14,157 nucleotides of DNA from Pelagophyceae sp. CCMP2097. Lineage: Eukaryota > Sar > Pelagophyceae. The notes under the pieces were generated by a model. The model was not told the DNA's origin. It was given only the letters and a program-made list of their open reading frames with translations, and made no database searches. Both the position numbers and the translations under genes were made by a program. This document shows positions 1-8,248 of this stretch, piece by piece. The DNA is taken from NCBI GenBank assembly GCA_026770575.1, contig MU657205.1:81016-95172 (forward strand), given 5' to 3'. The first letter of the stretch is position 1, and every line of letters starts with the position of its first letter.

Positions 1-240
1 CGGCGCAGCCGCCTTTTTCCGCTGCTGGCTGCGCAGCCGCCGCTGGAGGCGCAGCCGCCGCAGGCTGCGCAGCCGCCGCAGGCGGCGCAGCCGCCGCAGA
101 CGGGGCAGCCGCCGCAGACGGCGCAGCTGCCTTTTGACGCTGCAGGCAGGCGCAGCCAACGCAAGCTGCGCAGCCGCCGCATGCGGCGCAGCCGCCTTTT
201 GCCGCTGCTGGCTGCGCAGCCGCCGCAGGCAGGGCAGGAA
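1..240. repeat. 18-bp GC-rich minisatellite, block 1
   Basis: Imperfect tandem 18-bp units consist of a core GCGCAGCCGCCGCAG plus a variable triplet (gct, gcg, acg). The array is interrupted at about 9, 129 and 190 by a spacer of the form CCTTTTGCCGCTGCTGGC, giving a higher-order arrangement. In one + frame the unit reads AQPPQA, and open frames exist in several phases on both strands, as expected for a multiple-of-three repeat poor in stops. I do not call a gene here. The array runs off the left window edge. Confidence 0.85.
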
Positions 241-405
241 AAGGGTCGCGGGTCCGGGTCCGGGTCTTCGACTCGGCCCAGACCCGAGACCCGGACCAGT
301 GCGGCCGAGGCCAGACCCGAACCCGGACCCGCCTAAACCCGGACCCGGGGCAATAGGCCCGGGCATGGCCCGGCCCGGGCCCGAACCCGGACCCGCGTCG
401 CTGAA
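241..405. repeat. degenerate GGGTCC/GGACCC hexamer tract, block 1
   Basis: The tract opens on one strand sense (gggtccgggtccgggtc at about 250-267) and then switches to the complementary sense (acccggaccc repeats to about 396). The two halves can therefore pair with each other as a fold-back. No gene is supported. Confidence 0.7.
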
Positions 406-471
406 ATATATGCTGAATTAAATCCTCCTTACTGAGTTTTAATCGTTTTCGATTTCGGGATCTTCCGATAG

Positions 472-509
472 TAGGAATTCCTACTAGGAATTCCTAGTAG
501 GAATTCCTA
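472..509. repeat. three tandem copies of palindrome TAGGAATTCCTA
   Basis: Perfect 12-bp palindromes TAGGAATTCCTA lie at 472-483, 485-496 and 498-509, with a 13-bp period. They sit in an AT-richer island (410-520) between GC-rich repeat blocks. A single copy of the same palindrome occurs at 7255-7266. Function is unknown; an insertion footprint or a protein-binding palindrome are both possible. Confidence 0.85.
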
Positions 510-604
510 TCTGATATCACGACTGAGTGCGAAGCGCGTGGACTCGGACGTGCATTCCACCTTCCAGGTGGAACACGTGCGCCTTGTTCACCCGCCCGCA
601 CCGC

Positions 605-800
605 GCCGGACCCTAGACCCGGACCCGGACCCGGACCCGGACCCGAGGCAAAAGGGCCGGACCCGAGACCCGGACCCGCAAAGGCCGAGGCCAGACCCGA
701 GACCCGGATCCTATACCCGGGTCAGCCCGGATGGGCGGACCTTGACCCAGACCCTACCTCGGTTTTCCCGGGTCCGGGTCCGAACTCGGACACTTTTCCC
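605..800. repeat. GGACCC hexamer tract, block 2
   Basis: At about 612-645 there are clean tandem hexamers (acccgg phase). A degenerate stretch follows and inverts to cgggtccgggtcc near 768-783. It has the same composition and the same strand switch as the tract at 241-405, so the two blocks look like copies of one composite repeat. Confidence 0.75.
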
Positions 801-805
801 TGGCC

Positions 806-1290
806 GCAGGTGGCGCAGCCGCCTTATGCACCCGCAGCAGACGGCGCAGACGCCGCAGGCGGCGCAGCCGCCACAGGCTGCGCAGCCGACACTGACGGCG
901 CAGCCGTCGCAGGCGACGCAACCGCCGCAGGCGGCGCAGCCGCCTTTTGTCGCTGCTGGTGGCGCAGCAGCCGCAGGCGGCGCAGGCGTTTTTTGCCGCT
1001 GCTGACTGCGCAGTCGCCACAGGCAACGCAGTCGCCGCAGGCTGCGCCGCTGCCTTGTGCTGCCGCAGCAGGCGACGCAGCCGCCGCAGGTGTCGCAGTC
1101 GCCGTTTGTCACTTTTGGCTGCGCACCTGCCGCAGGAGGTGTAGCTGCCTTATGCAGCCGACGTATGCTGCGCAGGTGGCGCAGCCGTCGCAGACGGCGC
1201 AGCCGCCGCAGATGGCCCAGCTACGCAGCGTAGCCTCCTTTTGTCGCTACTGAAGGCGCAGTTGCAGCAGGAGGCGCAGCCGCCTCCAGC
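806..1290. repeat. 18-bp GC-rich minisatellite, block 2
   Basis: The same 18-bp family as at 1-240 (cores such as gcgcagccgccgcag; AQPPQA in one + frame) is more degenerate here. It carries recurrent spacers of the CCTTTTGTCGCTGCTGG type near 948, 990, 1104 and 1230. It merges without a clear border into the dispersed repeat beginning near 1293. Long overlapping open frames in this block are low-complexity products of the repeat. Confidence 0.8.
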
Positions 1291-1292
1291 CG

Positions 1293-1763
1293 CCGCTGCT
1301 TTCGAAACAGCCGCCGCAGGCTGTCGCAGCTTCTTAACGTAGTCGTTGCTTGCGGCGCAGTCGCAACTGCCGGCGCATCCGCCACTGGCAAGGCGACATA
1401 CGATTTCCACGTTCAACGTTTCATTGTTGCATGAGGATGCTTCTAGTTTCTTTTTCTCTTCGATTGCGCCAATTTCTCTTGTGCCCATCTCTTCGTATGG
1501 CTGATGCCTCTTAAGGCCGTCGTTATCTCACTTATAGCTGCCGTGTTGCGACGTACACTTCTGTCGTTATCGTGGACGCGATTGTTTTTCGTCATTCCAT
1601 CAATCGTTACCGCGCCATTTGCTTAGGGCGAGCGCACTCGTTCATGAGACTCTATGGCCAAGCGTTGGGGCTTGGCTATAGGCTCAAAAACGGCTTCTTT
1701 CGCGCTTTTCCATTTTTGGTCTTCTAATGTACTGCCCTGCGCCGCGAGCTTATAGTTTTCGTC
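1293..1763 (-). repeat. dispersed repeat, left copy (inverted relative to 9985-10446)
   Basis: The reverse complement of this segment aligns by eye with 9985-10446 over nearly its whole length. Long blocks are identical, for example agagatgggcacaagagaaa and acgataacgacagaagtgta. Both copies have a short open peptide beginning MGTREIGAI on one strand and MP(L/F)KAVVISLIAAVL on the other. Both reading frames are broken differently in the two copies, so neither looks like a maintained gene here. This copy carries an extra 18-bp piece near 1362-1379 that the right copy lacks. That fits slippage of the adjoining 18-bp minisatellite. The family is not one I can name. Confidence 0.8.
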
Positions 1764-1859
1764 TTTTCGCACACAGCCCCACCCAAGGTGGATCTTAAGC
1801 AAGCAATGAAAATAGACCCACTGACGTTCTCTAGAAGTAGGAACAGTCCTTAGTTAGAG

Positions 1860-4800
1860 TTAGGCGCCGGCCGCTGCGCGGCCCTGTGCAGCGGCGAGGA
1901 GTAGGGGCGCGGTGATTTTCGCGGTGGAGTAGGCCCAGAGTACGTTCTTGAAGTTGACGTCGTTAAACGAACTCGCCTTGATCGCAGCGTCTGCGGCCAC
2001 CGCTTCGAACAGCTTGGGCGCGGAGACGCCGGCGGTGGCAAAAGCCCAGACGACGTCTGCGAGGTTTTGAGGTTTGAACGCGGCTAGTTTTTTAAGCGAC
2101 TCCACCGCGACGGCCTCGAAGAGCGCTTCGTGCTTCACGCCCGCCTTTGCGAAGGCGAGCGCAAAGTCCGCCAGCTCGGCGGGTTTAAACGAACCCATCT
2201 TGGACAAGGCTTCCGCCGCCAAAGAATGGAAGAGAGGATTGGCTAAATGCGGCGCCGAAACGGAGAGGGCCCACGCCGTCTGCGTAAGAGCGGGCGCGTC
2301 GTACTCGGCAAGTTTCTTCGGGACGGTGAGCACCGCCGCTTGGAATAACGCCGGCGCAGAAACGCCCGCCTTTGCGAAGGCCCAGAGCGTCGAAGCCAGT
2401 TCTCGGGGTTCAAACTTCTCAATCTTCAACGTGATCGGTTCCGCCGCTTTCTCCAGCAAGTCCGCTGCGGCGTCGACGCCGCCGAGCTGGACGACGCCCC
2501 AGCAGACTTGGGAGAGCTGGCGCGGGAAGAAGGTGGGGATGAGCGATGTTGCGAGCGTGGCGCATCTTTCCAAGCGCAAGTCGCCGGCGCGGCGCTGCGC
2601 CGCCTACGTAAACAATCCCGAAACGCACGACCAAGCTCGGGTCGCGTTTTGAGAGGGGCCGTCGAGACGGGGCCTTGGAGAGGGGCCGTCTGGATTGTTC
2701 AGAGGGGCCGCTTCGAGGGACCGTCTCGGGCGACCTTGTCGAGGGACCGTCAGTTTCGAGGGGCCGTTTCGAGGACGTCGTCTCGAGGGACCCTCCCATA
2801 TGGACCGTCTCGAAGGGCCTTGCAGAGGGGCCGTCTCGGGATCGTCGAAGACCGCCCTCTTGAGGAACCAAGGGCCGTCTCGAGGGCCGTTTCGAAGGGC
2901 TGTCTAGACGGACCGTCCAGAGGAACCGTCTCCAGGGGCCGTCTCGAGGGACCGTCCAAAGGGCCGTTCTGATTTTTCTGCCGTCGCAAAGGTCCGGGTC
3001 GGCCACCGCACGGAGGGCCTGGCCGGTCCAGGGGTAGAGGGACCGTCCAGAGGAGCTGTCCAGAGGGACCTTCTAGAGGGGCTGTCCAGCGGGACCTTCC
3101 AGAGGGGCCGTCCAGAGGGGCCATTCAAAGGGGCCATTCATAGGGACCGTCTGCATGGACCGTCTGCGTGGACCGTCCAGAGGGACCGTCCAGAGGTGCC
3201 GTCCAAAGGGGCCGTGTAGAGGGGCCGTCCAAGAGGCCTTGCAGGGGCCCGTCCGGAGGGCCTTTCAAGGGCCCGAGAATAACCGTCGAAAGGGACCGTC
3301 GAAAGGGACCGTCGAAAGGGACCGTCATGAGCCTCGAGTGACTCCACGACCGTCTCGAGGGCATAGAGGCACCGTCTCGAGGGGCCGTCGAAAGAGGCCG
3401 TCTCGAGGGGCCGTCTCCGGGCAGACCTCTCTCGGAGGAGAAGAGGGTCTCGCGGGACGGTCTCTTCGAGGGCGCAATCGAGGAGAAGCGCTTTTTGAGG
3501 GCCGTTGGCACTCGCAGCCGCCTCGGGCCGCTCGGCGCGCCCACACCGCCTCGGGTGCAATAGGGCGTCGACTGGCCCCGAAGACGGCCGTATGAGAAGG
3601 CCGTATGAGGCGGTCTCTCGACGGGCCCAGAGACGGGCCAAGAAAAGGTCCCGGAGACGGTCCGTCGACAGGCCCGGAGACGACGCCCCCGGTGCCCCGA
3701 CGCCGCGCCTCGCGTCGAAAGGGGCCGCCTCGGGGATTGCGAGTCCCAGAGCCGTGGAAACGCCTCGCGCCGGAGATGACATCGATGACGTCGCAAACGT
3801 CCCGGAGGGGGGCTCTGCAGCCGTCGAATGTTCAGAGACGGGCCCGGAGGCGATCCCAGAGACGGTCCATCTGCGGGCCTGGAGACGGTCTGTCGACGGG
3901 CCCAGAGACCGCCCCAGAAACCGTCCCAGAGACGGCCCTAAAGACGGCACCAGAGGCGGCCCCAGAGAAGAAGGGTCCGTCGGCGGGCCCGGAGACGATC
4001 CCAGAGACGGTCATTCAGCGGTCCCAGAGACGGTCATTCAGCGGTCCCAGAGGCGGTCTCAGAGGCGGGCCCGGAGGCAGTCCTCTGCGGCCGTCGACGG
4101 TCCCAGAGACGGTCCCAGAGACGGTCCCAGAGACGTACCGTGGACGGTCCCAGGAGACGGGCCAGGAGAAAGTCCTCTCTACCGCCGTCGAAAGTTCGGA
4201 GGCGGTCTCGCCGACAGCCACGGAGGCGGGCCCGGTCTGTCGACGGTCCTGGAAACGGGCCCGGAGGCGCCCCCGGAGGCGCCCCCTCTGCGAGCCCCCC
4301 CCGCTGGCAGTGCTTCGCTCCCCATTCAAGCCCTCGCCGTGTGGCTCTTGGGGCTGGTCTGCGAGTCCAGTTGGTGGGTCCCGGGTCCAAAGGCTCGAGA
4401 CCGGTCTTCTTTTTGTAAGTCTCGCGCTGTCGACAAAGTTCCTGGAGACGGGCCCGGAGGCGGTCGTATGCGGCCGGGAGGCGGGTCGGAGACTTGCACT
4501 TCAAAGACGCTCTGCAAAGAGCGCTGGAGGAGGAGGGCTCATTTTTGGAGACCGTGTCCACTCTCGGAGAAGAGATCCTCTCAGAGGAGGCGGAGCGTTT
4601 GGAGCAACCCGTCGGATGGGCGCTCTCGGCGAGGGGCGTCTCAGAGGAGCGTGTGGCGGGTGCACCCTCGGAGAAGATGCTCTCGGAGAAGAGGGGCCTC
4701 TCAGAGAGCCAATAGTCGGAGAGCGCTCTCGGAGAAGGGCGTCTCAGGTACCGCCTTTCGGCGAGAGACGTTTTAGAGAAGAGAGTGCGGCCCTCTCGGG

Positions 4801-6298
4801 CCGTGCGGCGAGCGCTCTCGGAGGAGAGAGGCCTCTCGGAGAGCAACCCGTCAGAGGGGGCTTCTCGGACAGGAGTCTCTTGGGAAAGTGGGACCGTCTC
4901 GCAGAGCCCTCTCGGCGAGGAGCGTTGGGCGAGGGCCCTCTCGGACCGTGCAGCGAGCGCTCTCGGAGGTGAGGGGCCTGTCGATGGGACCTTTACAGAG
5001 GCCGTCTCCGTTCTCAGGCCCTGGGACCCGCAAACCGGACCCCGACGCGGCCCCTTTTCGACGCTGGGCGCGACGTCGGGGTAACTTGGACGCCCCCTTT
5101 ACATCCGTCTCTGGGACCGCATTCGGGGCCGTCTCCAGGGCCGCCTCCGGGGCAGTCGACGGATTGACGATGGCCCGTCCCCGAGCCCGTTTCCAGGACC
5201 GTCGACGAGCCGTTGAGGGGCCGTCTCCGGACTGTCCCCGGGCCGCAGACGGACCGTCTCCAGAGCAGTTCCAGGACCTCGGACCAACCATAGAGGGAGG
5301 GACCGTCTCCAGGACCGTCGTTGGTGTCTCCGGGTCCGCCTCCGGGCCCGTGCGGAGCGTCTCCAGTGCCTTTCTCCGGCCCCTATACCCCGTCTGGACC
5401 GGACCCCAAACCGGTCTCGACCCCGTCTGGAAACCGACACACAAAGTGGTGCCTTTCTAGACGGGGGGCGGACCTCTGCCAACGGGGAACCACTACGCAA
5501 AGATCGCCTCCAGAGCAATCTTTGGAAAGGTCGACGGGCCGTCTTCGGGGCCGTCTCTGGGACCGTCGCTGGGATGGTCGAGCCCGAGGGCCCGTCTCCG
5601 GACCGCAGAGGACCTTCTCGGAGGATTTGGACCGGCGAGGGCCCTCTCGGAGGAGAGGCGACTCGCGGAGACCGCCGTCTTAAAGGATTCAAAGAGCGGA
5701 GTCTCCGGGCCCGTCTCGGAGACCGCCGTCTCGGAAGAGAACGTCTCGGCGTTGAGCGGAGAAGACCGTCCCGGAGAGCGCCCTGTCGAGGGCCCGGGGA
5801 GCGCCTCTCGGAGTCGCGCCGCCCCGCCAAAGAGGCCTCTTCACGAGGACCTCTCGAATCAGCCCTTGTGCGTAATAGGCTCTCGAATCACGGGGAGCCC
5901 CTCTGCGTACTTTTGCGCGGCCTCTCGAGGAGCCCCTCTGCGTACTTTTGCGCGGCCTCTCGAATGACGAGGAACCCCTCAGCCCGAGCAAGAGCTCCTC
6001 TGACCTAGAGTCCTTTCGAGGTTGCGCGGACGCTGCAAAGTACGCCATCAAAGCCTGGCTTCGCAACCTTCGCCATTCTGTGCATCGCCGCCGCGACGTT
6101 GGCCTTGTCCGCGACGTTGGCGTGCTCGATGAGGATGCTTAAAGTTTGGGAGACGGACTTTGAGCCAAGTACGAGTTTTTGCACATCCAGCGAAGTCTTC
6201 TTCCGGCCACTCACACGATTCTTCTTCGGCCGCGTCGAGAACAGCATCGCCGGCGGCCGAAACGCCGCGCGCCGCAACGTCGCCGCGCGCGACAGCAT
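1860..6298 (-). CDS. 37-residue helical-repeat (HPR/FASTK-like) RNA-binding-type protein, likely mitochondrial
   Basis: Two exons fit: 6298-6044 and 2603-1860 (stop TAA at 1862-1860), joined in phase 0 to give about 332 aa. Exon 1 starts MLSRAATLRRAAFRPPAMLF, an arginine-rich, acid-free presequence typical of mitochondrial import. It then gives a helical segment containing NVAAAMHRMAKVAK. Exon 2, after acceptor TTTACGTAG, continues the pattern (LSQVCWGVVQLG) into four tandem units of 37-38 residues (about 149-297) and a partial fifth. The unit signature is F-x-P-x-x-L-A-x-x-x-W-A-F-A-x-A-G-V. This spacing matches heptatricopeptide/OPR/FASTK-type helical repeats, known in organellar RNA processing and rRNA stability. 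No C-terminal RAP domain is visible. The donor at 6043 (GTACTT) is the weakest point; GTTGCG at 6067 is also phase 0. An extra exon inside the 3.4-kb gap cannot be excluded. The specific target is unknown. Confidence 0.72.
2645..3475. repeat. 13-bp minisatellite, block A (GGGACCGTC sense)
   Basis: Degenerate tandem units such as AGAGGGGCCGTCC, AGAGGGACCGTCC and CGAAAGGGACCGT occur here; the last is repeated without change near 3286-3325. The 13-bp period rotates through all three frames, so translations show a 13-residue pattern (DGPSRRPLxTVPL) that is a repeat artefact. On the + strand the core reads GGGACCGTC or GGGGCCGTC. Confidence 0.85.
3590..4290. repeat. 12-bp minisatellite, block B (GACGGTCCC sense)
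   Basis: The core is the reverse complement of block A (GACGGTCCCAGA; perfect tandem copies at about 4098-4133) and the period is 12 bp rather than 13. The frame-preserving period creates long + strand open frames rich in PETVPETAPE or DGPRDGPR. I read these as low-complexity by-products, because they have no domain, no biased termini and equally long frames on both strands. A less repetitive piece follows at 4290-4430, with the motif again at 4431-4480. Confidence 0.85.
4555..4975. repeat. CTCTCGGAG-rich tandem repeat, block C
   Basis: Units of the form gcgctctcggagaagag and gcgtctcagaggag alternate in degenerate fashion. The core CTCTCGGAG differs from blocks A, B and D, and CTCTCGGAGAG is near-palindromic. 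No gene is supported. Confidence 0.75.
4990..5760. repeat. 12-bp minisatellite, block D (GGCCGTCTCC sense)
   Basis: Units such as GGGGCCGTCTCC and AGGACCGTCGAC return to the strand sense of block A but keep the 12-bp period of block B. The piece at 5370-5470 (around ccaaaccggtctcgaccccg) resembles in inverted form the less repetitive segment near 4380-4420, suggesting a larger inverted arrangement. Confidence 0.75.
5894..5963. repeat. perfect 35-bp tandem duplication
   Basis: Positions 5894-5928 and 5929-5963 are identical 35-mers beginning ggagcccctctgcgtact and ending cctctcga. Degenerate relatives lie just upstream (5840-5890). Identity of two adjacent copies points to a recent duplication, or an assembly artefact, at the donor-side end of the repeat-filled intron. 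Confidence 0.95.
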
Positions 6299-6448
6299 GG
6301 CGCGACACCGACGGGCACCGACGCCGAAAAGACGAGGTCCGTTGGGTCGCGTCTTTTCGGCGAGATCCGTGATACGATTCATACGAACGGCGCGGCGGGC
6401 CCCGGGTCCTCTAGGCCCCACCTCCTGCTCGGCCTTTGGTCGGCGCGC
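6299..6448. promoter_or_regulatory. divergent (bidirectional) intergenic spacer
   Basis: Only 150 bp separate the start codons of the helical-repeat gene (ATG at 6298-6296, minus) and the YchJ-family gene (ATG at 6449-6451, plus). Both core promoters and 5' leaders must fit here or overlap upstream coding sequence. No TATA box is evident. Both reading frames stay open through the spacer, so longer N termini are formally possible. The chosen starts are the ones that give a presequence and a signal peptide respectively. Confidence 0.5.
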
Positions 6449-7250
6449 ATGCTCCTCTTGTTGGTGGTGCTGCTGCAAGGCGCGCAAAGCTACTCGGCGC
6501 AGAGGCCATGTGCGCGGCCCCACGCGAAACGCCTCGCCGGTCTCCGCGCCGGCTTCGGAAACAGCATCCGGCCCGGCAAGGCCAAGGCGAAGAAGGCAAC
6601 GCCGGAGCCGAAGAAGGCGGAGCCGAAGGCGGCCGAGCCGGTCGATGCATCGACGTGCGCGTGCCACTCCGGGCTTCCGTACGAGCTCTGCTGTCGCCCG
6701 TACCACCTCGACTTTCGAATCCCCGGCAAGGCGCCAGAGGACCTCTTAAGGGCGAGATACGCCGCGTACTCTATGCAAGATGCAGATTTCATCATGCAGA
6801 CCACACACGAGACGCACGAGACGCACAAGTGCGTTCCGGGCCCCGCTCAAAGGATCCCCCCGACTCTATGCCGTAGGACGCACGCGGCCGACCCGGCCGC
6901 TTGGAAGCGCTTGGTCTTGAAGGGTCTCCCAGAGACGCGCTTCGTTGCTTTGCGGGTCCTAAAGTCGACGCCCCTCGAGGAAGGCGAGCACGAAATCGTC
7001 TTCGAGGCGGACATCCGCGCCAACGCGCCCCGGGGCGGGGGCGGCGCGTGAGTCTCCCTTTTCGCTCCGTAGAGTGGAGACTTTTTGCTTATTAACGAGT
7101 TGTCGACCCTTGCCCGACCCTTGCCTTTGTAGCGAGGCGGTGACTCTGTTCGAGCGGTCCCAGTTCACCTTCGACGGCGCGTGGTTCTACTCCAAGGCTA
7201 GCGACATGGACGCCCGGGTAACAAAGGGGCGGGGTTCAAGCATATACTAA
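6449..7250 (+). CDS. YchJ-family (UPF0225) protein: SEC-C motif plus NTF2-like domain, with N-terminal signal sequence
   Basis: Exons 6449-6828, 6877-7047 and 7133-7250 give 222 aa. The start is chosen because MLLLLVVLLQGAQS forms a signal peptide; Y or S follows the likely cleavage site. A K/A/P-rich linker (about 41-66) comes next. The SEC-C metal-binding motif CACHSG...CC occupies residues 70-82. The YchJ core follows: PEDLLRARYAAYSMQDADFI (96-115), TTH, AADPAAWKRLV, then FERSQFTFDGAWFY, the usual end of the fold. Intron 2 (7048-7132, donor GTGAGT, acceptor TTTGTAG, branch-like TTAAC) is required because the frame hits TGA in it. Intron 1 (6829-6876, 48 nt, donor GTGCGT, acceptor CGTAG) is in frame and could be retained, adding 16 residues. 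The biochemical role of YchJ proteins is not established. The leader suggests secretion or, in algae with complex plastids, plastid import; the ASAFAP-like motif is weak. Confidence 0.8.
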
Positions 7251-7540
7251 ACTATAGGAATTCCTAGGAAGCGAGTAGGAATTACTTGAGGAAAAACGCA
7301 TATAAGCAAAGATAACCTCGAATGCCGCCTTTGACGATGCAGGGCGGGCCGTCTTCCAGAAGTCTCTGGTACCTTTCGAACCGTCTAAAACGCAGCGGTC
7401 GGCTTTCTTTGAGGGACGTTTGTGGGTGCGGCGTGCGCCCGAGCTCCGCTCCGCGATGGGGGCGACTCGCCCTGGCTCCCGGATCCATGGGAACCAAGTC
7501 GCGGCTCAGCGCCGCCCTCCTCTGAGAATATAAGCGGCCG
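7251..7540. other. short intergenic stretch with one TAGGAATTCCTA palindrome and TATA-like boxes
   Basis: It holds one copy of the palindrome TAGGAATTCCTA (7255-7266), TATA-like strings at 7300-7305 (atataa) and 7528-7533 (atataa), and an open + strand frame from 7306 to 7533. That frame contains AFDDAGRAVFQKSLVPFEPS, has no start codon and has no family I recognise. It could be an unassigned exon or noise. Confidence 0.4.
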
Positions 7541-7548
7541 CCGCACAG
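7541..7548. repeat. 8-bp target site duplication, left
   Basis: CCGCACAG directly precedes the element terminus TAGTGATAG. An identical octamer follows the other terminus at 8249-8256. Confidence 0.85.
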
Positions 7549-8248
7549 TAGTGATAGGACGGTAACAAAGCAGTAACTTACCCTTACGGTAATTTACCGG
7601 GAATAATCTGGGAATGTTACCAAGGGCTCAAAGTAACTTACCGTCGGTGCCAAAACGGTAACTTACTATCGGCCTTTCACGGCGGCCGACTCCGCTGACA
7701 CAGCCGAGTTTCGAACGAGTGACTGCAGACAATTGAGAAAATTTACTCGATTAGAATAGGCCCCTCCGAGTCGGGGTCTTCGAGCGCGGCTGGCGGCAGC
7801 GCGCAGCAAGCCGCGGCGTGCCGGGCGAGCTTCGTCGCGTTGGGGGGTGGCCTGGAAGTAGATCTTGGGGCACCCCGCGCCCAGGCACTGCAAGCCGAGC
7901 GGCCCGCCGTGCTTCTCAGCCGGGACTTTCTTGAACCATTTCCACAATTCGCCCTTCGGCTTCGTCTCGTTGCCGACGCACTGCGCAGTCGTGGACGCCA
8001 CCGCGAGGCTGCAGTCGTACCGGTTGCACCCCCAGGGCGTGCACTGCCAAAATTCAAAATATGACGATCGCTAAGCCTGAATAGATTACTCTTTAAAATC
8101 ATATCGCTGAACAAGAAGGGACTTCGAAGCAACTTACCGGAATACGACGGGATTATTCCCGACTATCGGCAACTTACCAGGAAGAATTGGTAATTTACTG
8201 GGTAGTAACTTACTCTAAAAGAATGTTGCCCGTAATAATCTATCACTA
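7549..8248. mobile_element. 700-bp non-autonomous hAT-like DNA transposon
   Basis: The termini are a perfect 9-bp inverted repeat: TAGTGATAG at 7549-7557 and CTATCACTA at 8240-8248. They are flanked by the 8-bp direct repeat CCGCACAG. The 8-bp duplication and the terminal TAGTG pattern fit the hAT superfamily consensus (T/C)A(A/G)NG. AT-rich subterminal regions carry many copies of a TAACTTACC/TAATTTACC motif (near 7574, 7590, 7634, 7658, 8131, 8171, 8191 and 8206), a hAT-like arrangement of probable transposase-binding repeats. No transposase is encoded, so movement would need one in trans. The GC-rich centre (about 7745-8046) looks like captured host sequence. Confidence 0.85.
7666..8070 (-). 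pseudogene. captured cysteine-rich exon-like open frame inside the hAT-like element
   Basis: The minus-strand frame is open from 8070 to a stop at 7668-7666. Its plausible coding part follows an acceptor-like TTTTGGCAG (at 8044). It reads CTPWGCNRYDCSLAVASTTA, then a tract with WKWFKKVPAEKHGG and LQCLGAGCPKIYF, containing about seven spaced cysteines. Composition is GC-rich and protein-like, against AT-rich transposon ends. No start codon or family is recognised. The downstream part (RPARRGLLRAAASRARRPR) is low-complexity. I read it as an exon fragment picked up by the transposon, with no claim that it is expressed. Confidence 0.45.

Larger units (their letters stand above)
2604..6043 (-). 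other. putative 3.4-kb repeat-filled intron of the helical-repeat gene
   Basis: The interval between the acceptor at 2604 and the proposed donor at 6043 holds no recognisable protein domain on either strand. It is made almost entirely of short-period tandem repeats. Introns elsewhere in the window are 44-113 nt, so this one is about thirty times longer. That the flanking exons belong together is inferred from frame phase and repeat-protein continuity. Confidence 0.6.

Noticed and set aside
241..800. Telomere-type repeat.
   Set aside because: The GGACCC hexamers are degenerate, switch strand and are internal; they do not match the TTAGGG-type telomeres expected in algae.
134..1253. Several open frames of 90-155 codons on both strands.
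   Set aside because: They consist of AQPPQA-type or RRLRRL-type low-complexity translations of the 18-bp repeat, overlap each other in many frames and show no start or domain logic.
2074..2652. A 192-codon + strand frame.
   Set aside because: It is the antisense shadow of the helical-repeat exon at 2603-1860, whose minus-strand reading gives a clear 37-residue repeat.
3505..4972. Two long overlapping + strand open frames (423 and 455 codons) rich in PETVPETAPE or DGPRDGPR.
   Set aside because: They are direct translations of the 12-bp minisatellite; the opposite strand is equally open, no domain appears, and the period being a multiple of three explains the length.
6179..6448. Longer N terminus for the YchJ-family protein, starting at 6179.
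   Set aside because: It would bury the hydrophobic signal-like segment inside the protein and overlap the opposing gene's first exon; the ATG at 6449 is simpler.
6005..6706. A 233-codon minus frame starting at 6706 as the full first exon of the helical-repeat gene.
   Set aside because: The part before 6298 overlaps the YchJ-family coding sequence and is arginine-rich shadow; the ATG at 6298 gives a clean presequence.
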